Below, piece by piece: positions 45,225 to 54,413 of a stretch of DNA of 64,000 nucleotides. Position 1 is the first letter of the stretch, and each line of letters begins with the position of its first letter. The DNA is from Streptomyces griseoviridis (lineage in GTDB: Bacteria > Actinomycetota > Actinomycetes > Streptomycetales > Streptomycetaceae): NCBI RefSeq assembly GCF_005222485.1, contig NZ_CP029078.1, positions 992,001 through 1,056,000 of the forward strand, written 5' to 3'. The position numbers and the translations under genes are program-made. The notes beneath the pieces are model-generated. The model did no database searches. It saw nothing but the letters and a program-made list of their open reading frames with translations, and was not told the origin of the DNA.

Positions 45225-48200
45225 TCAGATCTCGTCGAAGACGAGGCTCTCCTCCGTGATCCGGCGGAGCCGTCGCGCGAGGTCGGCCGCGTTGTCGCCG
45301 CGCAGCAGGGTGAGGTGGTTGCCGGGGATGACGTCGCGGACGAGGTCGGGGACGACGCCGCGCCAGGCCGTCTCGTCCTCGTCGGGGGTGGGGACGGCGG
45401 TGGCGACCGGGAGCGGTTCGGCGGCCCGCAGGAGGTGGACGCGGCCGTCCCACGGCTCGGGCCGGTGGGCCAGCAGCGCCCGCCGGTTGCGCTCGGTGAC
45501 CTGGACGAGGTCCCCGCCGAGCGTGTCCAGGTCGACGCCCTCGGCGGCGCCGATGTCGAGGTCCTCGATGGCCCGGCGGACGCGTTCCCGCTCGCCGGGG
45601 GTGGCGCAACTGGCCGCCGGGGGCCAGCTGTCGAGCATGACCGTCGCGTCGACGGGGGCCGAGCGGCGTTCGGCCTCGCGGGCCATCTCCAGGGCGATGG
45701 AGCCGCCCATGGACCAGCCCACCAGGAAGAGGGGGCCGTGCCCGCGCACGGGTTCGAGTTCGTCGAGGTAGCGCAGGGCGAGTTCCTCGACGGTCCCGGC
45801 GCCGGGCGTGTCGGGGCCGGGTGCCTGGAGGGCGTGGACGGACAGCTCCCCGCCCAGGTGTTCGGCGAGTTCGCGGAAGGGCAGCGCGGAGCCGCTGGCG
45901 GCGTGCACGAAGACCAGGGTGGGCGCTCCGGCGCTGGGCGCGAGGGGCACCAGGCAGCGGGCGGCGCCGGAGCGCGGTCCGCGGACCCGGGCGGCGAGGT
46001 CCCTGACCGTGGGCGCGGCGAAGATCTCGGCGACGTCGAGTTCGACGCCGAACTCCGCGGTACAGGCGGAGATGAGCCGGAAGACCAGCAGGGAGTGGCC
46101 GCCGAGGGCGAAGAAGCCGTCGGTGACGGCGAGCCGTTCGACGCCGAGGACGCGCCGGAAGAGGGCGGCCATCCGCTCCTCGGTGTCGTCGGCGTAGCCG
46201 GGGGCGTCGTCGGTGGGTGCCTCGGGCAGGGCGCCGCGGGCGGTCCGGCCGGCGAGGAGGGCCGCGCGGTCGGGTTTGCCGTTGACGTTGGTGACGATGG
46301 TGTCGACGATCTCGATGGTGGTGGGGAGCATGTACCTGGGCAGCATGCGGGCCGCGTCCGCGGCGATCCGGTCGGGGTCGGGCCGTGCGCCGTCCTCGGC
46401 GACCACGAAGGCGGCCAGGTGCTGTTCGTCCGCCTCGGTGACGACGAGGACCACGCACCGTTCGACGCCGTCCTGTTCGGCGATGACGGCTTCGAGTTCG
46501 GCGGGTTCGATGCGCATGCCGCGGATCTTGACCTGGTCGCCGATCCGGCCGAGGTGTTCGAGGACGCCGTCGTCGCGGTAGCGGCACAGGTCGCCGCTGC
46601 GGTACATGCGGGAGCCGGGTGGTCCGAAGGGGTCGGGCAGGAAGCGTTCGGCGGTGAGCGCGGAGCGGTTGAAGTAGCCCTGGGCCAGGCCGACTTCGGC
46701 GGCGATGAAGGCTTCGCCCGGGACGCCGACGGGCACCGGGTCGAAGTGCTCGTCGAGGACGTGCAGCCGGAAGTTGTCGGAGGGGCGGCCCAGCGGGACG
46801 ACCGGGTTGCCCGGGTCGCGGGGCACGATCATGTCGGTGACCCGGCCCGCCTCGGTGGGCCCGTAGCCGTTGACGAGTCGGGCGCCGAGGCGGGCGTGGC
46901 AGGCGTCCCGCAGCCGTGGGGTGACCGGTTCGCCGCCGGAGATCATCCAGCGCAGCGAGGTGCACTGGCCGTCGGTCAGCTCGTCGAGGAAGACCTGGAG
47001 CTGGGTCGGGATGACGTAGGCGGTGGTGACCTGGTATTCGTCGATCATCCGGGCGAGGTAGCGGACGTCCCAGTGTTCGCCGGGGCGGCAGACGGCAACG
47101 CGGGCGCCGGTGTAGAGGGGCCAGCACAGTTCCCAGAGGGAGACGTCGAACCCGTAGGAGGTCTTCAACAGGGCGGTGTCGCCCGGGTGGTAGGGGTAAT
47201 TGCGCTGCATCCAGAGGATGTCGGCGATCGATCCGGCGGCGTCCGAGGCGACCGCCTTGGGGCGGCCGGTGGAGCCCGAGGTGTAGAGCAGGTGGGAGAC
47301 CTGGTGCGGCACCGCCCGGTCGGGGTCGGTGGCGGGCCGGTCGGCCCAGGGCCGCGGGTCGTCGAGGGAGATCACCTCCCAGGGTCCCGCGGGCACCCGG
47401 TCGCGGGCGGTACCGGCGGTGAGGACGGTGGTCGGCCCGGTGTCCTGGAGCATGAACCGGATTCTGTCGGCGGGGAGTTCGGGGTCGAGCGGGACGTAGG
47501 TGCCGCCGGCCTTGGCCACCGCGTAGACGGCGACGACCATGGCGAAGCCGCGGTGCGTGCACAGGGCGACCCGGGTGCCGGGTCCGACGCCGCGGGCGGC
47601 GAGGTGGTGGGCCAACCGGTTGGCCCGCGCGTTGAGTTCGCCGTAGGTGAGGGTTCCCTCGTCGCCGATGAGGGCGGTGGCGTCGGGGCGCAACCGTACC
47701 TGTTCCTCGAACGGCTCGGCGAGGGACCGGTAGGGGTGGTCGGGGCGGGCGTAGGCGTTGAGGCCGTACAGGACGCGGTCGCGTTCGGCGTCGGTGATCA
47801 GCGGGTGGCTCGCCGTCTCGGCGTCGGGGTCGTCGAGGAGCCGGTCGAGCAGGTGGGTGTACATGGCGGCGAACCGGGTGACGGTGGCCTTGTCGAAGAG
47901 GTCGGCGGAGCACTCCATGAGCCCGCTGAGGCCGTCGGCGGTCTCGGTGAGGACGAGGGCCATGTCCCACTTGGCGGTGCCGTACTCGGCGAGGCCGCTG
48001 GGGTCGGTCCGGTAGCCGTCGGCGGCCGGTCCCTCGGCGGTCTGGAGCGAGAACTGGGCCTGGAAGACGGGGTCGACGCCGAGGTCGCGGGGCACGTCGA
48101 GGCGGGCCACGACGTCGTCGTAGGGGACGTACTGGTGGTCCTGTGCCTCCAGGACGGTCCGGTGGACGGCGCGGACGGCGGCGGCGAAGGTGGCCCGCTC

Positions 48201-49202
48201 GGGGAGTTCGGTGCGCAGCGCGACCGACTTCACGAAGCAGCCGAAGATGTCCTCGGTGAAGGGCTGGTCGCGGCCGGCGAAGACGCCCCCGACGACCAGG
48301 TCGCGCTGGCCGCCGAGGCGGGCGAGCAGGACGTGGTAGGCGGCGAGGGCGACGACGTACAGGGTGGTGTCGTGCTCGCGGGCCAGGCGGGCGGCGCGGG
48401 CCAGCGGGCCGGTGCCGATCCGGACCGGGACGCTGTGTCCGGCCCGGGTGGAGACCTTGGGCCTGGGCCGGTCGGCGGGCAGGGCGAGGACGGGCAGCGG
48501 TCCGGCGAGCTTCCCGGTCCAGTAGGCGAGGTCCTCCTCGGCGCGGCGCTCGTCGTGGTGGTCGTGCAGCCAGGCCGCGTAGTCGAGGAAGTCCGGCCCC
48601 CGCGGGTCGGGTTGGTCCTCGGGGGCGGGGGCGTCGAGCAGTCCGACGAACTCGTCGACGAGCCGGGTCCAGGACCAGTGGTCGGCGATGACGTGGTGGA
48701 AGCCGAGCACGAAGGCGGCCCGGCCGTGCGGCATCCGGATCACCGAGAACCGCCACAGGGGCGGCCGGTCGGGGCGCAGCACCTCGCGCGAGCAGGCGTT
48801 GGCGATGTCGGTGGCCCGCCGTTCGGCCTCGTCGTCCGGGTGCCCGGTGAGGTCGTACCAGGTCACGTCGGGGTCGTGGGTGCCGCAGTCCTCCTGGACG
48901 GGTTCGCCGTCGACCTCGGAGAGCCGCAGCCGCAGGGCGACGTGGCGCCGGACGAGGACGCGCAGGGCGGCCTTGAGGCGGTCCTCGTCGGGGGTCCGGT
49001 CGACGTGCACGAGGTCGAAGACGTTGTACTCGTTGCTGTCGGCGTAGAGCCGGGAGAAGAACCAGATGCGGCGCTGGGCCGGGGTGAGGGGGACCTTGGC
49101 GCCGGGCGGCACGCGCGGTATCCGGTCGGGCGCCGCGCCGGACGTCTCCCCTGCCAGCAGTTGCCGCAGCAGCCGGTCCCGGGCGGATTCGGTGGTGGTC
49201 AT
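45225..49202 (-). CDS. NRPS termination module: C-A-PCP-TE
   Basis: A 1325-residue synthetase starting at ATG 49202 (MTTTESARDRLLRQLLAG). C (about 35-450) has FHHVIADHWSWTRLV, where HHxxxDG ends in His instead of Gly. The A domain is at about 480-990 (LLYTSGSTGRPKAV and LVNGYGPTEAGRVTDM). By eye its code is D-V-W-Y-I-G-G-R-V-K, which I do not match to a known substrate. PCP Ser is in FFALGGHSLL (about 1036). The type I thioesterase (about 1070-1325) has the nucleophile in LVGWSMGGSIAL and His in IPGNHLTLL. It releases the finished peptide as an acid or macrocycle. The start overlaps the upstream NRPS stop by 4 bp (ATGA). Confidence 0.95.
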   Translation of the reverse strand: MTTTESARDRLLRQLLAGETSGAAPDRIPRVPPGAKVPLTPAQRRIWFFSRLYADSNEYNVFDLVHVDRTPDEDRLKAALRVLVRRHVALRLRLSEVDGEPVQEDCGTHDPDVTWYDLTGHPDDEAERRATDIANACSREVLRPDRPPLWRFSVIRMPHGRAAFVLGFHHVIADHWSWTRLVDEFVGLLDAPAPEDQPDPRGPDFLDYAAWLHDHHDERRAEEDLAYWTGKLAGPLPVLALPADRPRPKVSTRAGHSVPVRIGTGPLARAARLAREHDTTLYVVALAAYHVLLARLGGQRDLVVGGVFAGRDQPFTEDIFGCFVKSVALRTELPERATFAAAVRAVHRTVLEAQDHQYVPYDDVVARLDVPRDLGVDPVFQAQFSLQTAEGPAADGYRTDPSGLAEYGTAKWDMALVLTETADGLSGLMECSADLFDKATVTRFAAMYTHLLDRLLDDPDAETASHPLITDAERDRVLYGLNAYARPDHPYRSLAEPFEEQVRLRPDATALIGDEGTLTYGELNARANRLAHHLAARGVGPGTRVALCTHRGFAMVVAVYAVAKAGGTYVPLDPELPADRIRFMLQDTGPTTVLTAGTARDRVPAGPWEVISLDDPRPWADRPATDPDRAVPHQVSHLLYTSGSTGRPKAVASDAAGSIADILWMQRNYPYHPGDTALLKTSYGFDVSLWELCWPLYTGARVAVCRPGEHWDVRYLARMIDEYQVTTAYVIPTQLQVFLDELTDGQCTSLRWMISGGEPVTPRLRDACHARLGARLVNGYGPTEAGRVTDMIVPRDPGNPVVPLGRPSDNFRLHVLDEHFDPVPVGVPGEAFIAAEVGLAQGYFNRSALTAERFLPDPFGPPGSRMYRSGDLCRYRDDGVLEHLGRIGDQVKIRGMRIEPAELEAVIAEQDGVERCVVLVVTEADEQHLAAFVVAEDGARPDPDRIAADAARMLPRYMLPTTIEIVDTIVTNVNGKPDRAALLAGRTARGALPEAPTDDAPGYADDTEERMAALFRRVLGVERLAVTDGFFALGGHSLLVFRLISACTAEFGVELDVAEIFAAPTVRDLAARVRGPRSGAARCLVPLAPSAGAPTLVFVHAASGSALPFRELAEHLGGELSVHALQAPGPDTPGAGTVEELALRYLDELEPVRGHGPLFLVGWSMGGSIALEMAREAERRSAPVDATVMLDSWPPAASCATPGERERVRRAIEDLDIGAAEGVDLDTLGGDLVQVTERNRRALLAHRPEPWDGRVHLLRAAEPLPVATAVPTPDEDETAWRGVVPDLVRDVIPGNHLTLLRGDNAADLARRLRRITEESLVFDEI

Positions 49203-52200
49203 CGCGCCTGATCCCCCTTCAGTTCGGCGAGCAGGCCCGCCGCGTCGTCGTCGGACAGGGCGGCGGTCATCTCGCGCAGCAGGCGGTCCACGGTGGCGGC
49301 CATCTGGCTGATCGTCGGGCCGGCGAAGAAGTCGCGCACCGTGAACTTGATGTGGAAGGCGGCGTTGATCCGGTTGAGGATCTGTAGCGACTTGAGTGAA
49401 TTGCCGCCCACGGAGAAGAAGTTGTCGTCGCGGCCGGGTTCCTCGACGCGCAGCACGGCGCGCCACAGCTCGGCGATCCGTTCTTCGAGGGCGGTCAGCG
49501 GGGGCTCGGAGGCGGTGCTCCTGGCCGCCCGGTCGCGGGCCGTGGGGGCGGGCAGGGCGCGCCGGTCGAGCTTGCCGGAGGAGCCAAGCGGCAGGGCGTC
49601 GAGGGCGACGTAGACGCCGGGCAGCATGTAGGCGGGCAGGTACTCCTCGGCGTGCGCGGCGAGGCGTTCGACGGCCGCGCGGTCGCCGACCACGTAGGCG
49701 ACGAGTTCGGCGGCGCCCTCGTCGTCGGGCCGGGCGACGACGGCGCAGTCGGCGCCGCCGCGCGCGAGGACCGCCTCGACCTCGCCGGTCTCGACCCGGC
49801 AGCCGCGGATCTTGGTCTGTTCGTCGGCCCGGCCGCGGTAGCCGAGCACGCCGTCCTCGTCGAAGGCGGCGAGGTCGCCGGTCCGGTACAGCCGCTCCCC
49901 CGGGCGCACCGGGTAGGGGTGCGGCACGAAGCGTTCGGCGGTGGTGCCGGGGCGGCCGAGGTAGCCGCGGGCGAGTCCGCCGACGCCTGAGACGCAGAGT
50001 TCGCCGGTGACGCCTGGCGGGACGGGGCGCAGCGCCTCGTCGAGGACGAACAGCCGGTAGACGCCGATCTGGCGGCCGAGCGGCAGGTGTCCGGTGCCGT
50101 CGTGGGCCCGCCCCTCCCAGGCGGCGACCTCGGAGGTCTCGGTCTGCCCGTAGAGGTTGTGGCACTCGGCGTCGAAGTGGTCGGCGAACCGTTCGAGGAG
50201 CCGGGCGGGCACCGCCTCGCCGGAGAGCTGCACCCAGCGCAGGGAGGGGTGGCGGGCGGCGGGGGCGTGCCGCAGGTAGGCGTCCAGCATGGAGGGGACG
50301 AAGTGGGTGAAGACGGTGTTCTCGGCGGTGAGCAGCTCGGTGAGGTGGGTGACGTCGGACTCGGCGTCCGGGTCGGCGGGCAGCAGGGTGGCGCCCGCGG
50401 CGAGCGGTCCGAGGATCTCCCAGATCGCCACGTCGAAGATGAGGGGCGTCTTGTGGACGACGCGGTCGCCGGGGCCGAGCCGGTAGCGGCGGCCGAGCCA
50501 CTCCAGGCGGACGGCGGCGGTGTGGTGGTCGAGCACGACGCCCTTGGGCCGCCCGGTCGACCCGGACGTGTAGTAGACGTACGCGGCGTGGTCCATGCGG
50601 ACGGCGGGGACGTCGGGGGCGTCGGCGCCGCCCTCGGTGGGCACGGTGGTGAGCGGGACGCCGTGGGCGGCGAGCCGGTCCGTGAACCGTTCCTGGGTGA
50701 CGATGGTGGTGAGCTTGGCGTCGCTCGCGATGAACTCCACCCGCCGGTCGGGCATCCGCGCGTCGAGCGGCACCATGGCGGCGCCGGTCTTCCAGATCGC
50801 GAGGAGGGCGACGATCAGGTCGACGGAGCGTTCGACGAGGACTCCGGCGGTGCGTTCGGGGCCGAGGCCCTGGGCGATCAGCCGGTGGGCGAGGAGGTTG
50901 GCGCGCCGGTCGAGCGCGCCGTAGCCGATCGAGCCGGTGGTGGACTCGACGGCGGTGAGGTCGGGCCTGGCGCGGGCCGTCTCCTCGAACGCGGCGTGCA
51001 CGGGCCGCAGTTCGGGGTAGGTCTCGTAGCCGCTGTTGATCGCCGCGACGGTGGCGTCGAGCCGGTCGCCGGGGAGCATCGGCAGGGCGTGCAGGCGGCT
51101 GTCCGGGTGGCCGGCGGCGTGCGCGAGGAGGGTGGCGAAGGACTCGGCCCAGGACCGGGCGGCGCTCTCGGTGGCCTCGGCCCGGTCGTACTCGAGGACG
51201 GCGCTCCAGGCGTCGCCCGCGTGGGTGAGGCGCAGCGAGATCCCGGTGGCGGCGGCCGTGGTGCGCAGCGGCAGATGGCGGGTGCCCGCGGGGTCGGGCG
51301 CGGGAAGGGCGGGGGCGGGTCCCGGCGGCACGAACTCGGCCCGGAGGGCGGGGGCTGAGGGGTCGCGCCGGTCGGCGAGGATCGCGTCGAGCGGCGGACC
51401 CGAGCGGGCTCCGGCCTCCTCGACGGCGGTGTGGGCGGCGGCGAGGAGTTCGCCGAAGCGCGTCTCGCGGGCGACGGGGACCAGCAGGGGCACGGTGCGG
51501 GCGAGGTTCCCGACGGCCCCGGGGGCGGCGGGGCGCGCGGCGGGGACGGCGACGAGGGTGTGGTCCTCCTGGACGTACCGGTGCACGGTGGCCAGGTACG
51601 CGGTGAGCAGCACGGTGTCCGTGGAGGTCGCCGTGGCGCGCGCCAACTCCTCGACGGCGCGGCGCACTTCGGCGCGGACGGTGAAGGTGACGGCGGCGCG
51701 CGAGGCGGGCAGTGCGGTGCCGCGCGGGGCCTCGATGCCGAAGCGGGGCAGCGGCAGCGGGAGGTCGAGGCGGTCCCTCCAGTAGGCGCGCCGCTCCTCG
51801 TCCGTGACGGTGGCGGGCGGGGCGTCCTCGGGTCCTGGGGCGGGCGCCTCGGGCAGGTCGTGGCCCGCGCACAGGGTGCGGAACTCCTCCCAGAGCACGG
51901 TCATCGACGACTCGTCGCACCGGGCGCGCGGTGCGGCGAGGGCGAGCAGGACGGCGTCGGGTCCGAGCCGGATCAGGCAGCCGCGCAGCGGCGGTTGCGC
52001 GGTGAGGTCCCAGCGCGCCCCGGCGTGCGCCTCGGCGGTCCGCAGGGCGTCCTGTTCGGTGGCGGCGTCCGCGCGGTGGGCGCGCGGTGGGGGGACGCCG
52101 TCGGCGCGCAGCGCCGGGTGCCGTGCGGTGAGCGCGCGCAGCGCGGCGTCGACCCGGTCGGCGGGGACCGGTCCGGTGAGGCGGGCGGCGCGGGCGGCGG

Positions 52201-52309
52201 TGCCGTCCTCGGGGGCGGCGGGGCGCCAGTCGGGCAGGGTGCCGGGTTCCCGCCGCGGCGCGGCCTGGGACCCGTGGGTCTGACGGTGGTCGAGGTCCAC
52301 GGACACCAT
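49199..52309 (-). CDS. NRPS elongation module: degenerate C-A-PCP
   Basis: A 1036-residue synthetase starting at ATG 52309 (MVSVDLDHRQTHGSQ). The N-terminal condensation-like domain (about 25-400) lacks the catalytic His pair: where HHxxxDG is expected the text reads APRARCDESSM. The A domain (about 430-920) has YYTSGSTGRPKGVV and CHNLYGQTETSEVAAWE. By eye the code is D-V-W-H-Q-S-L-E-V-K, which starts like serine codes (DVWH-SL) but differs at three positions. PCP Ser is in FFSVGGNSLKS (about 969). The preceding NRPS protein ends in an intact C domain, which may do the condensation that this dead domain cannot. Confidence 0.93.
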   Translation of the reverse strand: MVSVDLDHRQTHGSQAAPRREPGTLPDWRPAAPEDGTAARAARLTGPVPADRVDAALRALTARHPALRADGVPPPRAHRADAATEQDALRTAEAHAGARWDLTAQPPLRGCLIRLGPDAVLLALAAPRARCDESSMTVLWEEFRTLCAGHDLPEAPAPGPEDAPPATVTDEERRAYWRDRLDLPLPLPRFGIEAPRGTALPASRAAVTFTVRAEVRRAVEELARATATSTDTVLLTAYLATVHRYVQEDHTLVAVPAARPAAPGAVGNLARTVPLLVPVARETRFGELLAAAHTAVEEAGARSGPPLDAILADRRDPSAPALRAEFVPPGPAPALPAPDPAGTRHLPLRTTAAATGISLRLTHAGDAWSAVLEYDRAEATESAARSWAESFATLLAHAAGHPDSRLHALPMLPGDRLDATVAAINSGYETYPELRPVHAAFEETARARPDLTAVESTTGSIGYGALDRRANLLAHRLIAQGLGPERTAGVLVERSVDLIVALLAIWKTGAAMVPLDARMPDRRVEFIASDAKLTTIVTQERFTDRLAAHGVPLTTVPTEGGADAPDVPAVRMDHAAYVYYTSGSTGRPKGVVLDHHTAAVRLEWLGRRYRLGPGDRVVHKTPLIFDVAIWEILGPLAAGATLLPADPDAESDVTHLTELLTAENTVFTHFVPSMLDAYLRHAPAARHPSLRWVQLSGEAVPARLLERFADHFDAECHNLYGQTETSEVAAWEGRAHDGTGHLPLGRQIGVYRLFVLDEALRPVPPGVTGELCVSGVGGLARGYLGRPGTTAERFVPHPYPVRPGERLYRTGDLAAFDEDGVLGYRGRADEQTKIRGCRVETGEVEAVLARGGADCAVVARPDDEGAAELVAYVVGDRAAVERLAAHAEEYLPAYMLPGVYVALDALPLGSSGKLDRRALPAPTARDRAARSTASEPPLTALEERIAELWRAVLRVEEPGRDDNFFSVGGNSLKSLQILNRINAAFHIKFTVRDFFAGPTISQMAATVDRLLREMTAALSDDDAAGLLAELKGDQAR

Positions 52310-52359
52310 GTACTCCAGCTCTGTCGGGGTCGGCGGGGCGTCGTGCCGGGTGGGCCGCG

Positions 52360-53586
52360 TCAGCGGCGGGTGAGCGCCAGCGGGACGGTGCGGTAGCCGC
52401 GGAAGAAGTTGGACTCCAGGCGCCGGGGCACGCCGGCGAGTTCGGCGTCGGCGATCTGCTCGGAGAGTGCCTGGACGATCGCGCCGACCTCGATCCGGGC
52501 GAGCGCGGCGGCGATGCAGTAGTGCGCGCCGTGCCCGAAGGTGAGGTGGCGGCTGCCCGCGCGGTCGAAGCGCAGTTCGTCGGGGTGGTCGAAGACGTCC
52601 TCGTCGCGGTTGGCGGAGCGCAGCCAGAGGGTGACGTACTCGCCCTCGCGCAGGGTGACGCCGCCGATCTCGGTGTCCGCGAGCAGGACCCGCATCACAT
52701 GGCTGACCGGGGCCTCGAAGCGGAGCAGTTCCTCGGTGGCGCCGGCCACGCTCGTGCGTTTCTCGCGCAGGCCCTGCCAGGCCGCGCGGTGGGTGACCAT
52801 GGTCAGCGCGGCGGCGCCCGAGGTGTGCCGGGTGGTCTCGTTGCCGCCGGCGATCAGGTCGTGGCAGTTCATGACGGCGATCTCGCGGTTCATCGGCTTG
52901 CCGTACATGGTGGCGTTGGCGAGCACGGTCGCGACGTCCTCGCCCGGGGTGCGGCGCTTCTCCCGGATGAGGTGGTCGCTGTAGGCGAACAGTTCGGCGT
53001 GGGCGGCGAGTTGGCTGGTGGAGGTGGCGTAGCCGGAGCCGCTGAACGCGGACCGGGTGAGCCGCAGCACGTGGTCGCGGTCGCTCGGGGGGACGCCGAG
53101 CAGGTCGCAGATGACGATGGCGGGCAGGGGGGCGGCGACCGCGTCGACGAAGTCCACCGGGCTGCCGTCGGCGGCCTCGGCGACCAGGGTGCGGGCGATG
53201 TCGAGGGTGCTGTCGGTCAGCTTGCGCATGAGGCGCGGGGTGAAGGCGGCGCCGAGGGCGCGCCGCATCTCGCCGTGCGCGGGGTCGTCGGTGACCAGCA
53301 GGGACATGCCGCCGGCCGCCGGGCCCGCGAGGGTGTCGGACTTCTTCTCGCCGAGGTGCATGCCCATCTCGGAGGAGAAGCGGTCGCCCTGCCGGTAGAC
53401 CTCCTCGATGTGCCGGTAGCGGGTGACGGCCCAGTGGTCGCGCAGGCCGTGGGAGCGGACCGGTCTGCCGACGGCGCGCAGGGTGCGCCAGACGCGTTCG
53501 GGCTCCTCGCTCGCGTAGAGCTTCTCGTCGGTCAGGTCGACTTCCAGGGCCCGTTCGGGGAGGTCGAAGTCGCTGTCGTGCGCCAT
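52360..53586 (-). CDS. Cytochrome P450 (first)
   Basis: A 408-residue bacterial class I P450. The I-helix reads LIAGGNETTRH; here the usual acid-alcohol pair (D/E-T) is Glu-Thr with Asn before it. The K-helix ExxR is in TEELLRFEAP and the heme loop is LTFGHGAHYCIAAALARIE with the Cys ligand. It probably hydroxylates an amino acid or peptidyl residue during assembly. It lies between two NRPS genes, 50 bp after one and 23 bp before the PhyH gene on the same transcript. Confidence 0.94.
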   Translation of the reverse strand: MAHDSDFDLPERALEVDLTDEKLYASEEPERVWRTLRAVGRPVRSHGLRDHWAVTRYRHIEEVYRQGDRFSSEMGMHLGEKKSDTLAGPAAGGMSLLVTDDPAHGEMRRALGAAFTPRLMRKLTDSTLDIARTLVAEAADGSPVDFVDAVAAPLPAIVICDLLGVPPSDRDHVLRLTRSAFSGSGYATSTSQLAAHAELFAYSDHLIREKRRTPGEDVATVLANATMYGKPMNREIAVMNCHDLIAGGNETTRHTSGAAALTMVTHRAAWQGLREKRTSVAGATEELLRFEAPVSHVMRVLLADTEIGGVTLREGEYVTLWLRSANRDEDVFDHPDELRFDRAGSRHLTFGHGAHYCIAAALARIEVGAIVQALSEQIADAELAGVPRRLESNFFRGYRTVPLALTRR

Positions 53587-53609
53587 GGCCGGTGCCTTCC
53601 TCGCGGTGC

Positions 53610-54413
53610 TCAGCGCGCGGCGGGCGCGGAGAAGGGGCGGGAGAGGGGGCGCAGGGGGCGCGGGTCGCGGTTGGCGAGCCAGGCGGGGCGCGGCTGGGGT
53701 ACTGGGCGCAGCGGGTTGTGGACGCTGTTGTAGCGGATGAAGATGATCGTGCGGGGGCGTCCGGAGAGGTTGGGCGGGGAGCAGTGCAGCAGGCGGCCGT
53801 CGAAGACGCAGACCGTGCCGGGCTTGCCGCGGACCGACTCGAGGCCGTAGGTGTCGGCGAGTTCGCCGAGCGCCTCGGGGCTGATCTTGTGGCGGAAGTC
53901 GGCGTTGAGGGTGTTCTCCCAGCCGCCGCGGACGGTCCTGGTCTCCCGGTCGAGGGAGAGCAGGTGGGAGCCGGGCATGACGAAGACCGGCCCGTTGAAC
54001 TCGTCGACCTCGTCGAGGAAGACGGCGACGTTGAGGGCCCGCGGTTCGGCCATGCCGTCGTCACGCTCCCAGTAGAGGTAGTCCTGGTGCCAGTCCCAGA
54101 CGTCACCGGCGAAGGGGGCCTTGGGGTTGAGCTGGGTCTGGTGGATGTAGACGTCGCCGTCGAGGAGGGTGCGCGCGGGTTCGAGGGTGCGCGGGTCGCG
54201 GGTGAAGCGTTCGAAGGCGTCGCTGTGCTGGTGGACGGCGTAGACGGAGCGCACCTGGGTGCCGTCGCTCTCCATGATGCGCTGCGGGATGTCCAGGTCG
54301 GCGAGCCTGCGGGCCTCGGAGAGCAGGAGGTCGGTCTCGGCCGCGTCGAACTGTCCGGGCAGCAGCAGGTAGCCGCGCTGCCGGTAGGTGTCCTCGTCCT
54401 GGGGGGTCAGCAT
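53610..54413 (-). CDS. PhyH-family Fe(II)/2-oxoglutarate oxygenase (first in cluster)
   Basis: A 267-residue enzyme starting at ATG 54413 (MLTPQDEDTYRQRGYLLLPG), overlapping the end of the upstream NRPS gene by 7 bp. The iron ligands are the His and Asp of WDWHQDYLYW and the His of GRLLHCSPPN, with the 2-oxoglutarate Arg in RPRTIIFIRYN. The text resembles ectoine hydroxylase (EctD) and free amino acid hydroxylases, so it may hydroxylate a building block such as an amino acid before or after loading. It is a paralogue of the PhyH protein encoded at 59504-60304. Confidence 0.9.
   Translation of the reverse strand: MLTPQDEDTYRQRGYLLLPGQFDAAETDLLLSEARRLADLDIPQRIMESDGTQVRSVYAVHQHSDAFERFTRDPRTLEPARTLLDGDVYIHQTQLNPKAPFAGDVWDWHQDYLYWERDDGMAEPRALNVAVFLDEVDEFNGPVFVMPGSHLLSLDRETRTVRGGWENTLNADFRHKISPEALGELADTYGLESVRGKPGTVCVFDGRLLHCSPPNLSGRPRTIIFIRYNSVHNPLRPVPQPRPAWLANRDPRPLRPLSRPFSAPAAR

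Noticed and set aside
45315..49211. Plus-strand 1298-codon open frame
   Set aside because: It lies antisense to the C-A-PCP-TE gene and has no recognisable domain; Gly/Val/Glu-rich shadow.
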